Part shown: piece after piece, positions 1 through 8,820 of the stretch
Layout of the letters: each line of letters starts with the position of its first letter
How positions within the stretch are numbered: the stretch's first letter is position 1
Source of the DNA: Qipengyuania seohaensis
GTDB lineage: Bacteria > Pseudomonadota > Alphaproteobacteria > Sphingomonadales > Sphingomonadaceae
Direction: 5' to 3'
Assembly: GCF_002795865.1 (NCBI RefSeq)
Contig: NZ_CP024920.1
Coordinates: forward strand, 434,001 to 498,000
DNA: 64,000 bases
Notes under the pieces: generated by a model
What the model saw: only the letters and a program-made list of their open reading frames with translations
Told to the model about the DNA's origin: nothing
Database searches by the model: none
Program-made: the position numbers and the translations under genes

Positions 1-1007
1 CCCGATACGATCGGAACCACGTCTTCGATGTGGTCGTAGAGATAGCCTGCTCCTTCGCCCACGTATTCAGCAAGGTCCGGACGAAGCCTCGGCATGCAAA
101 CTCCCACACCGGATGCCTGAGCCTCTGCAATCGCCATGGGCCAGCCAACAGTGGGAATGTCGAAATCGCCGGTATAAACCAGCCACCGGTGCTTTTTGTA
201 TTCGGCCGGCATCGCAGCAGGTTGGACCGGCTCCACAAATTCCACACCGGAGCCCATCTCAGCATCCTGCTCTTTCAGCCAGTCGAGGTGATAGCCCATC
301 GCGTAGAGTCTGAAGGACTCGTTTGGCACGAGCTTTGCCAGCTTCAGGAATTCGGGCATCGCCTTTTTCGGTGTCGCAACACCGGTGTTCATGATCGCAT
401 CGCCATTCTCGCTCTCATCGTAAAAAGCGGCGGTGCGAACGACGGGGAAGCAATCGATCAGCTTCTTGCCGTCGATGCCCATGCGTTCCAGCCAAGGGCG
501 CGAAAACGGGAACGTCAGCACACCCAGACACAACTCGCTTTCCATGGCGCGTATGCCCTCGATAAACCACGGTGTACGCTCAAGCGGCTTAGACCGTTTG
601 AGCATCTGCTTGATCCGACCCTTTATGCTCTTCTTGCGCAGGGCGACGGTATCGAAAGAATGGGTGCGTACGGTAAAAGGAATACCGGTCATTTCGGACA
701 ACTGCCCAATGAAACGGAGTTCGGTGAGATAATGCGTATGGAGGATATGGGGCCGGATCTCTGCTACGGCCTGGGCGAATTCTTCTAGCGTTTCAGCGGT
801 TCGGTAGGGGCGGTGATCTTCGTAGGCGATGTCCGGACCCCGCCGTGTCACGATATGGATGTCGTAGTCGTCTTCCAGCGCCTCTATCTCGTTCTTTATA
901 TAGGTCTGGCTGATCTGCGGGTATTCTTTGAGCAGGAACATGATTCGCGGGCGTGCCGACTGATCTGCTTGGTCCTCGCGGCCGGGAAACTGGACGATTT
1001 CTGACAT
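1..1007 (-). CDS. Glycosyltransferase, GT4-like, partial (C-terminus off the window)
   Basis: I read 335 codons from ATG at 1007 to the window edge with no stop, so the C-terminus is missing. The start follows a GGAG box. The protein looks like a GT-B fold sugar transferase: an N-terminal segment MFLLKEYPQISQTYI (residues 23-37) resembles the nucleotide-fold start of GT4 enzymes, HTHYLTEL lies at about residues 90-97, and a late segment (AIAEAQASGVGV) resembles the donor-binding E-x7-E region. It heads a row of minus-strand sugar transferases and probably adds one sugar to a lipid-linked exopolysaccharide repeat on the cytoplasmic membrane face. Donor and acceptor cannot be told from the sequence. 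Confidence 0.8.
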   Translation of the reverse strand, partial: MSEIVQFPGREDQADQSARPRIMFLLKEYPQISQTYIKNEIEALEDDYDIHIVTRRGPDIAYEDHRPYRTAETLEEFAQAVAEIRPHILHTHYLTELRFIGQLSEMTGIPFTVRTHSFDTVALRKKSIKGRIKQMLKRSKPLERTPWFIEGIRAMESELCLGVLTFPFSRPWLERMGIDGKKLIDCFPVVRTAAFYDESENGDAIMNTGVATPKKAMPEFLKLAKLVPNESFRLYAMGYHLDWLKEQDAEMGSGVEFVEPVQPAAMPAEYKKHRWLVYTGDFDIPTVGWPMAIAEAQASGVGVCMPRLRPDLAEYVGEGAGYLYDHIEDVVPIVS

Positions 1008-1135
1008 TGCTGCTCCGTGACGGTGACGACTCTGCCGGACAAGCGGTGCCAGCGGCGACGCGAAGCCAATCGCGTATACCGTTACGGAAGACTACAAACT
1101 GGGTTAGGGTTGCGGGCTGCTATGCGGCCGCAATC

Positions 1136-2224
1136 TCAGCCACTACTGGCGAGCCGCTTATAAAGCGCCGCGTATCGGTTGGCGGCTAATGCAGCAGAGA
1201 AGCTGCTTGCCCTTCGAATTGCCGCCTTGGACAAACCAGTGCGAAGGCTTTCGTCAGCTAAAATCATCCCAAGGCATCTCGCCAACTCTTCGGGGTTGTC
1301 CGGTTCGACAGTCATGCCAGCGCCGCAAAGGACTTGAGTAACCCCGCCCACGTCACTGGCTAGGCAAGGCAGACCGCACGCCATGGCTTCGATCAATGCG
1401 ACAGGCAGGCCTTCGCTCCGCGATGGCAGAACAAAGACATCGGAGTTCTGTAGAAGATTTAGCGTTTCCTGTTGGTTTAGCATTCCTGCGAAATTGACTC
1501 TCGCTTCGATCGCCAGTTGGCGAGCAAGTTCGATCAGCGCACTTCGTTCTTCACCGTCGCCTACCAATGTAAGTTCGCAGCTCCCGCTACCGTATTGTGG
1601 GTCAGCCAAAGCGCGCAGAAGCACATCATGGCCCTTGACGTGCTCAAGCCGACCTACCGATATCAGACGCATTGATCCGGGTTGTCGCTTTCCTCCAATC
1701 GGCTGGAAGACTTCCATGTCCACGCCATTGGGAATGACCTCTACTCGCTGCTGCGGCAGGGAACCGATGCGCAGCGCATGGTCGCGCAAATCTTCGGAGA
1801 CGACAGTGACGGCATCGGCCTCTTGCAAAAACCGTCCCAGATGGTCCCGGTCTCCCGGCCATGGTCGAAGCAGGTCGCTACCGTGCGCGGTTATCACGAC
1901 CTTGAAGCCGAGGAATCGCCGTAGCAGGAGGAAATAGTGGGCCCGCTTTGTAAGGAAATGGAGATGCACGATGTGTGGTCTGGTACGAAGCAGGGCTCCG
2001 ATTGAGCGAAACAGCGAGGCCAGATGCCATAGTCTGCGCCGATCCGGTTCGCGCAAATGCAGATCGAGCACCGTCTTGTTGGCAACACGACTTCCGGTTG
2101 GCTCGCTCCAGGTCGAGAAGACGTGATGGCCCAGGCGCTTCATCGCCTCGACCAAACCGCCCACCACTGATTGTACACCTCCGGGGTGGGAGCAATCGAC
2201 AGCCGTGTAATAGAAGATCCTCAC
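1136..2224 (-). CDS. Glycosyltransferase family 4
   Basis: This 362-residue protein has the full GT4 layout. A glycine-rich GGVQ acceptor-side loop lies near residue 15, IPNGVD at 164-169, VGRLEHVKG at 189-197 (start of the C-terminal Rossmann domain), and the E-x7-E donor-binding motif in LPSRSEGLPVALIEAMACG at about 266-284. The start codon is GTG, and it overlaps the stop of the upstream glycosyltransferase as GTGA (2221-2224), so the two are translationally coupled. It should transfer a nucleotide-activated hexose during exopolysaccharide repeat assembly. The sugar and linkage are unknown. Confidence 0.9.
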   Translation of the reverse strand: MRIFYYTAVDCSHPGGVQSVVGGLVEAMKRLGHHVFSTWSEPTGSRVANKTVLDLHLREPDRRRLWHLASLFRSIGALLRTRPHIVHLHFLTKRAHYFLLLRRFLGFKVVITAHGSDLLRPWPGDRDHLGRFLQEADAVTVVSEDLRDHALRIGSLPQQRVEVIPNGVDMEVFQPIGGKRQPGSMRLISVGRLEHVKGHDVLLRALADPQYGSGSCELTLVGDGEERSALIELARQLAIEARVNFAGMLNQQETLNLLQNSDVFVLPSRSEGLPVALIEAMACGLPCLASDVGGVTQVLCGAGMTVEPDNPEELARCLGMILADESLRTGLSKAAIRRASSFSAALAANRYAALYKRLASSG

Positions 2225-3309
2225 GAGCTATCCGGCGTCAGCACGCTTCTGTGAGCGGTGATCGCCTTGTTTGCTGCTTTAATAAAATGCGCCAGTTGCA
2301 TCCCCGGCTGCATTTCCTTTCTCTTCGAATAGTCGCGCGCCGCTCGAGACAGTTTGCGATACAATTGCTCATTCCGGGTGAGAGCACGAAGCGCGTCCAC
2401 CCATGCCTGCACGCTCGCATCGGGCGAGATCAGTACGCCCCCAGGCCCGACAGACTCGGGCAATCCGCCCGTCCTGCTGGCAATCACTGGTATTCCGCTA
2501 AAGTGGGCTTCGGTCGCCACGCGGCCCCAAGCTTCTTCCCAGATGCTTGGTATCAGGACGATTCTGGTTTGCGCATAGACGGTCTTCATGTCTTCGGTGC
2601 GATCCCGGACATCGACGTTGGGAAAGCGCGAATTCAGCTCGTCGAGCGCTGTCTGGTCTTCCTTCTCCAGCGTCCATGCTTTTACAAACAGGAAAGGGAT
2701 ATCCTGGCAGCGCTTAACGAGTTCGAATGCAATATCCCTGCCCTTCAAGGGATGCGGATTGATGAGGGTTACATAGTGACGCGACGTGCGCGTTGCATAG
2801 CATTTGCCATTTACAAGCGGCGGAATGACACTGCAGTCGACCCCGTGACGTTCACGCATTTTCGATGCCGTAAATTGCGAGTTCGCAAGATACCCATCTG
2901 CCGACCCGGCCACTTCGCCACCAAAATCATCGTCCTCGACATTTCGGAAATACATCAGCGTAGCGACGCCTGCTTGCCGGAACGCTTTTGAAAGAGGCAC
3001 GGGAAAGCCGGACATCATGCACAGAATGTCAGGTGCGAAGGCTGTGGCCACCTCTTGGGCTGCGTCTGCAGGGACCCAAGAACGAAATGCAAGATAACCG
3101 AGCGTGTCGTTGCGAAAGAGTTTGCTCTTCCGGACTTTCAACGAAAGGCGCGCTCTCCAGCCAAGGCTCCCCACACCCGTTAGGCCGGAAAAGGTAGCGA
3201 CCTGGTGCCCTTCAGCGATTAGCGCTTGCGCAAGTTCATGCATGCTGGACTGGGCGCCGCCAGCGATCTGCGGCAGGTATGGGTGGCCGGTGGCCAAAAG
3301 TATCCGCAT
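2221..3309 (-). CDS. Glycosyltransferase family 4
   Basis: A GT-B glycosyltransferase of 362 residues if started at ATG 3309; a GTG at 3312 is also possible. The start MRILLATGHPYLPQIAGGAQ has the typical GT4 N-terminal beta strand and glycine loop. The donor-binding region is SIWEEAWGRVATEAHFSGIPVIASRTGG, a form of E-x7-E in which Trp-Gly replaces the commoner Gly-Leu. The last four bases overlap the next gene. It belongs to the exopolysaccharide locus and probably works in the cytoplasm on a lipid-linked intermediate. Substrate unknown. Confidence 0.88.
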   Translation of the reverse strand: MRILLATGHPYLPQIAGGAQSSMHELAQALIAEGHQVATFSGLTGVGSLGWRARLSLKVRKSKLFRNDTLGYLAFRSWVPADAAQEVATAFAPDILCMMSGFPVPLSKAFRQAGVATLMYFRNVEDDDFGGEVAGSADGYLANSQFTASKMRERHGVDCSVIPPLVNGKCYATRTSRHYVTLINPHPLKGRDIAFELVKRCQDIPFLFVKAWTLEKEDQTALDELNSRFPNVDVRDRTEDMKTVYAQTRIVLIPSIWEEAWGRVATEAHFSGIPVIASRTGGLPESVGPGGVLISPDASVQAWVDALRALTRNEQLYRKLSRAARDYSKRKEMQPGMQLAHFIKAANKAITAHRSVLTPDSS

Positions 3310-3355
3310 CACACGAATATATCCGTAATGGAATCATGAACCTGCAAGCAGATCA

Positions 3356-3925
3356 TCAGAAATAGCGCTCGCCCACTCTCACAGTGTCGCCAGGCCGCAG
3401 GCGAAATGCCGGGCTGCGTTCTAGGTCCACGAGCTTTTCCTGCGTATCGTCGGAGCGCTTCAGGAACACCCGCTCATCGTTTGCGCGATAGGTGTAACCG
3501 CCTGCTGTAGCGACGGCCTGTTCCACTGTCAGACCCACCGAATAGGGATATTCTCCTGGCCGGTTGACCTCGCCAAGGATGTAATAGGGCCGATACTCGA
3601 GCACCTCGGCGCTGACCCGCGGATCGTTCACATATCCGTTGTCGAGCATCGCAGTCAGTGTTGCCTGCAGTTCCTCGATACTGCGTCCGCTGGCTGGAAC
3701 ATTTCCGATCAGCGGGAATGAAATGTCCCCGTCGCCGGTTACTGTGTATTCGCCCGACAACGTGTCCTCGCCGAACACGGTCACCCTCAGCTTGTCACCC
3801 GTGCCCAATGGATAGATTTCATTTGCATCCGCGGCGGTTGCATAGGGCATATCGCCGACGCCTGCGCATCCGGCCAAGCCAGCTAAGAGGAATGCCGCAA
3901 ACGCGGCCTCAGGTATTCGGGACAT
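3356..3925 (-). CDS. Polysaccharide export lipoprotein, Wza/GumB/KpsD-like
   Basis: This 189-residue protein is the outer-membrane export component for the polysaccharide. It starts with a lipoprotein signal peptide ending in LAGLAGC, so Cys20 is the likely lipidated residue. A Poly_export domain follows (about 38-110: YPLGTGDKLRVTVFGE through SGRSIEELQATL), then a SLBB-type segment (YILGEVNRPGEYPY, about 115-165). It is short like GumB and lacks the long C-terminal helix of Wza. A GAGG-type ribosome-binding site precedes the ATG, and the coding region overlaps the upstream polymerase gene by 17 nt. It probably pairs with the Wzc/GumC-type protein at 10,084. Confidence 0.93.
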   Translation of the reverse strand: MSRIPEAAFAAFLLAGLAGCAGVGDMPYATAADANEIYPLGTGDKLRVTVFGEDTLSGEYTVTGDGDISFPLIGNVPASGRSIEELQATLTAMLDNGYVNDPRVSAEVLEYRPYYILGEVNRPGEYPYSVGLTVEQAVATAGGYTYRANDERVFLKRSDDTQEKLVDLERSPAFRLRPGDTVRVGERYF

Positions 3926-5234
3926 GGTGCTCGCCTCTGTTTCGCGATTTGGTTGAATGTTGGGGTGAATGGTTCCGCGCAGGATCCGGACGACGCGCAG
4001 ATGTGAAAAAGGCGAGTGCCAAGAACAGGAAGACCGTGTCGATCAGCAAGGGCGCGACGATGAGTTCGGTTCGCATCCGCAAACACAGGAGCAGAAAAAT
4101 TCCTCCTGCCAACGCGCGGTCGACTGTTATTCTCTCGATGAAAAGTCCCGCCAGCCGGGCCAGACCGAAACCTAGAGGTGCCAGAAATGCGATCAGCCCG
4201 GCCCAACCCAGATCCGCCCGGATTTCGCGAAATGTGTCGTGGAAGTGGAAGGCTCGGCCATCGGTCTGACCATTTCTCGCCAAAAGGCCTACTCCGCCAT
4301 CGCCCAGCCAGATCGCCTTGTAGCCGTGTCCGAGGAGCGGCTTTTCCTCGATGAGACGGTCTGCCGCCTCCCATAAGACGGTTCTGCCTGTGAGCCGCGT
4401 GTCTTTGCCTAGGACCTCACTACGAGCGGTATCGGCATAATTTTCAATCTGGGCCAGTCCCAGCGTGCCGGCGGCAAAGAAAAGTGCTGCTGCAAGAAGG
4501 ATGAAAAGCCTACCACCACGAGGCAGGGTTCCGGCGATCGACAATAGGGCGAAGAACACTACGACCGCGACTGCAGAAAGCATCGCCGTGACAGATGCGC
4601 CTTGCCAGATGACGGCGGCGGATAACGAAACACACACGAGTGAGGCGAGCCTCGTCAACCATGAAAGACCGCGGTCGGCCACGGCGCACAGCGAGGCTGC
4701 CATCCAGAACAGGGCGACATACGCCATCTGGTTCTTGGAGCCCGTAAAGCCGATCGGCACCGCCCCCTCGGCCGACATTCCCGTCCTTCCCGACAGGAAG
4801 CCGATTACCATCGCTATCGAGAGCCCTGCGAAGAGCGTGAGCACAAGCTTTCCACGCGGAATGGTCGCAGCAAGAACTATTCCTACGCCGATCGTGGCCA
4901 ATAACTGAACCGCATACCGAGCGGAGATGGACGGAACCTGCGACCACATTACCGAAAACATAGCTGCAGTAGGTAAGAGAAGCAGCAACCAACTCCGTGC
5001 GGCCACGGCAGGCAACTGCCGCCAAGAGATGGCGACGATTGCCGCGAACAGGATTATCTCCAGAATGACGATAGGGGGGCCGAGCGCCTGCATGGCGAGG
5101 CAGGCCACGAGGGCAATTGCAACCGGTGTGACTGGAACGGTTTCGAAACCGTAGATAGGTTGGCCCGACGTGTCACCCACCTTACGCCAATTGGCATTCG
5201 ACCGGCGATCAGGAGTATTGGACAGGACGGGCAT
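3909..5234 (-). CDS. O-antigen polymerase/ligase-type membrane protein (Wzy_C)
   Basis: A 441-residue inner-membrane protein with about ten to twelve hydrophobic segments. The periplasmic loop and flanks show the Wzy_C/O-antigen ligase pattern: GSKNQMAY in the middle, then LTGRTVLWEAADRLIEEKPLLGHGY and the His-rich FHFHDTFREIRADLGWAGL near residues 330-350. Proteins of this family join undecaprenyl-linked repeats or ligate a chain to an acceptor. In this locus, polymerising the exopolysaccharide repeat is the simplest role. It overlaps the export lipoprotein by 17 nt. No flippase (Wzx) is visible in the window. Confidence 0.85.
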   Translation of the reverse strand: MPVLSNTPDRRSNANWRKVGDTSGQPIYGFETVPVTPVAIALVACLAMQALGPPIVILEIILFAAIVAISWRQLPAVAARSWLLLLLPTAAMFSVMWSQVPSISARYAVQLLATIGVGIVLAATIPRGKLVLTLFAGLSIAMVIGFLSGRTGMSAEGAVPIGFTGSKNQMAYVALFWMAASLCAVADRGLSWLTRLASLVCVSLSAAVIWQGASVTAMLSAVAVVVFFALLSIAGTLPRGGRLFILLAAALFFAAGTLGLAQIENYADTARSEVLGKDTRLTGRTVLWEAADRLIEEKPLLGHGYKAIWLGDGGVGLLARNGQTDGRAFHFHDTFREIRADLGWAGLIAFLAPLGFGLARLAGLFIERITVDRALAGGIFLLLCLRMRTELIVAPLLIDTVFLFLALAFFTSARRPDPARNHSPQHSTKSRNRGEHHVPNT

Positions 5235-5300
5235 CGTCCGATCTGGCCATCGGTAAGGATCGAAGCCATCAACCAGGTTAGGATTTGGGAAGCGGAGAAC

Positions 5301-6338
5301 CTAGGCCCGCACTGCCTCTTCTGCGGTGGCGGGGATAATTTTTCGCCTGAACGGGAGAAGGAACCTGATCTTGGCGCCTTCGGGAGCCCGGTTCTTCGGG
5401 AGAATGGATATCCCGTCGACCTTGTCGCGCAAAACCGCCTTTGCCACGGCTGCCCTTCCCGCCATGTCGGGCGCACAGCGCGCTGTCGCGACAACGAGAC
5501 CTTCGGCGCGCTTGGTCTCAAGAAATTCCATGTGGCGTTTCTTGGTCAGCAAGTGGCGCCGGTGGAAATGAAGCGAAGATCTCTCGCGGGCGTCGAGAGG
5601 ACCCGTAAGAATGCCATCGACCGCGTCGAGCAATGCCGTGAGATCTTGGGCGCGATGTCTGGCACTCAGGGAATCGAAAAGCTCTACCGCCACGTAGCCG
5701 CATGATCGTGTCACCCGGAACCGGGCGCCTTTTTGCAGCATGCGTGAATACAGATCGAAGTCTTCGCCGAGCCTCAGCCTCTCATCGTACCGCAGGCCGT
5801 GGCGTTCCAGAAATGCGCGACTGATCAACGGTTTCAAAAACCCCAGTTCGCCTCGCGGTTTTCCCGCAATCGATTCATTACCATCCACGAACTGCGTAAG
5901 GCCCAATTTGAACGGCGTTTGGCTGGCCGCGATACGAGCCATGGACGAAAACCGTGCCGTCTTCTCCGGAGGAATGAACAGGATATTATCGGCAAGCGCA
6001 TCCCAGTTTTTGCTAGGGGCCATGTCAGACTGAAATCTTTCCGGTGTAAAAAAATCGTCCGCGTCAAGCACGGCGACATATTCGCTCGTAGACTTCTCTA
6101 TGGCCGCATTGCGTGCAGCGGCGGGACCGCTGTTGGCATCGAGCGGGTGTATTTGAAGCCGCCCACTGCCGTCGTCCGCGTTTCGTGCCACTGCTACCGA
6201 ATTGTCGATAGAACAGTCATCGACCACAATCACTTCGGTAACTTCTGGCTGTGCAAGTGCAGAGCGAACGGCGATGCCGATTGTCTCCTGCGAGTTGAAA
6301 GCAGCTATCAACACGCTGATAGAAGGGTCGGAAGGCAT
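5301..6338 (-). CDS. Glycosyltransferase family 2
   Basis: This 345-residue GT-A enzyme begins SISVLIAAFNSQETIGIAVRS, has VIVVDDCSIDNS (about 36-47) and the metal-binding DADDFF at about 94-99, all typical of GT2. A strong TAGGAG box lies upstream of ATG 6338. It starts the minus-strand run and is separated by 120 bp from the divergent GT2 at 6,458, with which it shares the pattern of GFLKPLISRAFLERHG and RLGEDFDLYSRMLQKGARF; the two are probably paralogues. Donor and acceptor are unknown. Confidence 0.9.
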   Translation of the reverse strand: MPSDPSISVLIAAFNSQETIGIAVRSALAQPEVTEVIVVDDCSIDNSVAVARNADDGSGRLQIHPLDANSGPAAARNAAIEKSTSEYVAVLDADDFFTPERFQSDMAPSKNWDALADNILFIPPEKTARFSSMARIAASQTPFKLGLTQFVDGNESIAGKPRGELGFLKPLISRAFLERHGLRYDERLRLGEDFDLYSRMLQKGARFRVTRSCGYVAVELFDSLSARHRAQDLTALLDAVDGILTGPLDARERSSLHFHRRHLLTKKRHMEFLETKRAEGLVVATARCAPDMAGRAAVAKAVLRDKVDGISILPKNRAPEGAKIRFLLPFRRKIIPATAEEAVRA

Positions 6339-6457
6339 CGATTACTCCTAGAGGCCGAGGCTCTCACCCCTTGGGAAAACACCTTTAGGAGTTCCGACGC
6401 AATCGGCCTCTAACCTTGTTTAGGGTCGATCGAATACGTTCCCGCTCTACTGGGCGC
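6339..6457. promoter_or_regulatory. Divergent promoter region between two GT2 genes
   Basis: This 119-bp gap separates two divergently transcribed paralogous glycosyltransferases and must hold promoters for both unless they start inside coding sequence. I see no convincing operator or paired -35/-10 boxes. Confidence 0.4.
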
Positions 6458-7804
6458 ATGACGCCGGATGGACAATTCTCGAACGTTCCAAGCGCAGTGG
6501 GTGGGCGGAAATGTGATCGATCATCCAGCCCGTTGGTATCGATCTTGATGGTGGCGAAAAACGCCGACGAGACCATTGGTGCAGCACTCAAATCGGCCAC
6601 GGACCAAACCGTGCAGGAAATTGAAATTGTGGTCGTAGACGATGGTTCGTCGGACAGGACTCGCGCGATTGCGCGTACACATGCCAAAAGTGACTTCAGG
6701 ATAAAGATTTTTGCCGGGCCGGCTGGCGGCTTGGCAGCCGCTCGCAATTATAGCCTCGGATGCGCCAGAGCACCTTGGGCCGCGATCCTGGATAGCGATG
6801 ATCTGCTTCATCCCAGGCATCTCGAATTTTTGCTCGATGCTGTTCGGACAAGACATGCCGATTTGATTGCTGCGAATATGATCGAATTCGGCGAACAAGG
6901 GGGAAAGCGGCAATCCAAGCTTTTTCTCGAAGGAACGACAAACTCGACCATAGCAGAGGTGAGCGAATGCCAATTCGTGGAATCTGGTACCATGGGGTTT
7001 GGCGGACCGTCGCTCGGGTTTCTCAAGCCCATGATCTCTTTAAAATTTCTGGAAAAGCATGGCGTCGCTTATGACCCGACGTTGCGGATCGGCGAAGACT
7101 ACGACCTCATAGCCCGGATGTTGCAACAAGGCGCGCGATACACGTTAACGCCGCGTCCAACCTATTTCTACCGCAAGCACGCCAATTCCACTTCACATCG
7201 TTTGTCGATCGGTGACATCGATGCTCTCATACAAGCTGCACGCGATCCGGCTGCCTCAGAAAACGCCGTGCTGAAGCAAGCCCTTAAAAGGCGTAAAACG
7301 AGCTTGATAGACGCAAAGAGGCACCTGTTGCTCGTCAATATGTTCAAGGATCGCAAATTCCTGGAGGGAGTGATCTACGCACTGCAGCACCCCCGAACTC
7401 TGTTTCAGCTTGCCGGCAGTATAAAACAGGGAATTTTGCGCCGTATTCAGGAGAGGGTATTTCAAGGTCGAGGGCGAACCTTCAAGATGTCTCACCCAAA
7501 TGCCCTTATCATCGGCCCACTCACAGAAGGCACCGAAACCTACTTAGCTGCCACAACTCTTATGAAAAATGGCTACCGCGTCGTTTGCAAGGACATCTTC
7601 CATTGGTCATCGGCGACCGAACTCTCCGACCAGCTACCCACATTCGACGTCATCTTGCTTGGATGTGAAGTCGCTGACGAGATAGCTCCCTACGCCCTTT
7701 CTCCTGACGCTGTCTGGATGACGAGAAAATTAGCGGCGGACGGGCGAAACAAGTTTGTCGGATTACAGAACGTACATCGGGGCAAATTGACAGGCAGCGG
7801 TTAA
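6458..7804 (+). CDS. Glycosyltransferase family 2 with an extra C-terminal domain
   Basis: From ATG 6458 the protein is 448 residues; a TTG at 6416 is less likely because its AGGAG lies too far away. The first about 240 residues are a GT2 domain (VSILMVAKNADETIGAALKSA, then VVVDDGSSDRT, then DSDDLLHP as the DXD site). They resemble the neighbouring GT2 at 5,301, including GFLKPMISLKFLEKHGV. The last about 110 residues (from MSHPNALIIGPLTEGTETY) look like a separate alpha/beta fold that I do not recognise. Its TAA stop overlaps the stop of the convergent gene within TTAA (7801-7804). Confidence 0.85.
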   Translation: MTPDGQFSNVPSAVGGRKCDRSSSPLVSILMVAKNADETIGAALKSATDQTVQEIEIVVVDDGSSDRTRAIARTHAKSDFRIKIFAGPAGGLAAARNYSLGCARAPWAAILDSDDLLHPRHLEFLLDAVRTRHADLIAANMIEFGEQGGKRQSKLFLEGTTNSTIAEVSECQFVESGTMGFGGPSLGFLKPMISLKFLEKHGVAYDPTLRIGEDYDLIARMLQQGARYTLTPRPTYFYRKHANSTSHRLSIGDIDALIQAARDPAASENAVLKQALKRRKTSLIDAKRHLLLVNMFKDRKFLEGVIYALQHPRTLFQLAGSIKQGILRRIQERVFQGRGRTFKMSHPNALIIGPLTEGTETYLAATTLMKNGYRVVCKDIFHWSSATELSDQLPTFDVILLGCEVADEIAPYALSPDAVWMTRKLAADGRNKFVGLQNVHRGKLTGSG

Positions 7805-8820
7805 AAGCTTTTTTGCTCAGAAGGCATTCCGGTCGAGGTCTGTGATCTCTTTGACATCGAATTGGCCAGCCATTCCCATATAAACCCGAAGGACCAGGCA
7901 GTATGCATGATCATCGCCGCGGCTCCCGAGAAAGCCATCATCAGGTCCCGTCGTCTCGCTGCGAGGTTCAGGGCCCAGAGCTGACAGATCGACGTCCAAC
8001 CAAGGGCAGGTAGCGCGAGACATATCCAGCCCAGCGGGGAAAGCAGCGCGAGAAGGATTGCAGGCGGCACCATCAGCGGAACAAGCTGCCGGATACGCAA
8101 GGGGCTTCGATGGCGGATGGCGGTCTGCGCACGCCCCCTCCCGTAACGGAAATACTGGCGCCACAGGGCTATCGGAGATTCGCGTGGAAAATAGATTATG
8201 GCTGCTTTGGGCTCGAGCCAGATGGCGGCATCGATCGAGGCCAATCTCATGTCGAGTTCCGCGTCCTCGTTGCAAGGCATGTTCTCGTCATACCCACCCA
8301 CCTTTTCAAAAGCTGCGATGCGCATAAGGGCGTGATGGCCGTGGTCCACAAAACCGCCCTCTCCTAAGTTTCTATGCGCCGCGCCGCCGTTGCCGAGGCG
8401 TGAATTCTGCGCTGCCGCGGCGGCTTTCGAGAATCCTTGCGTGCCCGATGTAAGCATTGGCACGACCACGGAGTCCGACTTCGTAGCCTTGGCACTTTCT
8501 ACAAGTGTGCGAATATAGCCGTGAGGGTAACGACAGTGGGCATCGAGACGAACGAAGAAGGCATAATTTGCGCCAAATTTCTCGACAGCGAGATTGACAC
8601 CCGCACTTTGGATTAATTTGGGATTGTCCATCAAATCGATCTTGGGAAAGAGGTGCCGCATGGCCTGCACGATTTCGCGCGAGCCGTCCGTGCTTCCGCC
8701 GTCAGCCACCACTATACGGGAGCAAAGCGGTTCGCTGGCCAGTTGCCGAAGCAACCTTGGCAAATGTCGTGCCTCATTCAGGCAAGGCACGATCGCGAGG
8801 ATATTTCCATCCACCGTCAC
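7801..8820 (-). CDS. Glycosyltransferase family 2, ExoA-like, membrane-anchored
   Basis: This 339-residue protein begins with GTG at 8820, overlapping the upstream stop as GTGA. It has NILAIVPCLNEARHLPRLL, VVADGGSTDGS and RLDAHCRYP (metal site), then the segment LGEGGFVDHGHHALMR and PCNEDAELDMRL, which match succinoglycan ExoA-type enzymes. Two or three hydrophobic segments follow the catalytic domain (about 235-320), so it is probably bound to the inner membrane. ExoA adds an early glucose to the lipid-linked succinoglycan repeat; the sugar here is not known. It is coupled to the ExoL-like gene upstream. Confidence 0.88.
   Translation of the reverse strand: MTVDGNILAIVPCLNEARHLPRLLRQLASEPLCSRIVVADGGSTDGSREIVQAMRHLFPKIDLMDNPKLIQSAGVNLAVEKFGANYAFFVRLDAHCRYPHGYIRTLVESAKATKSDSVVVPMLTSGTQGFSKAAAAAQNSRLGNGGAAHRNLGEGGFVDHGHHALMRIAAFEKVGGYDENMPCNEDAELDMRLASIDAAIWLEPKAAIIYFPRESPIALWRQYFRYGRGRAQTAIRHRSPLRIRQLVPLMVPPAILLALLSPLGWICLALPALGWTSICQLWALNLAARRRDLMMAFSGAAAMIMHTAWSFGFIWEWLANSMSKRSQTSTGMPSEQKSF

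Noticed and set aside
30..788. Open frame of 252 codons on the plus strand
   Set aside because: Antisense to the partial glycosyltransferase that reads without interruption.
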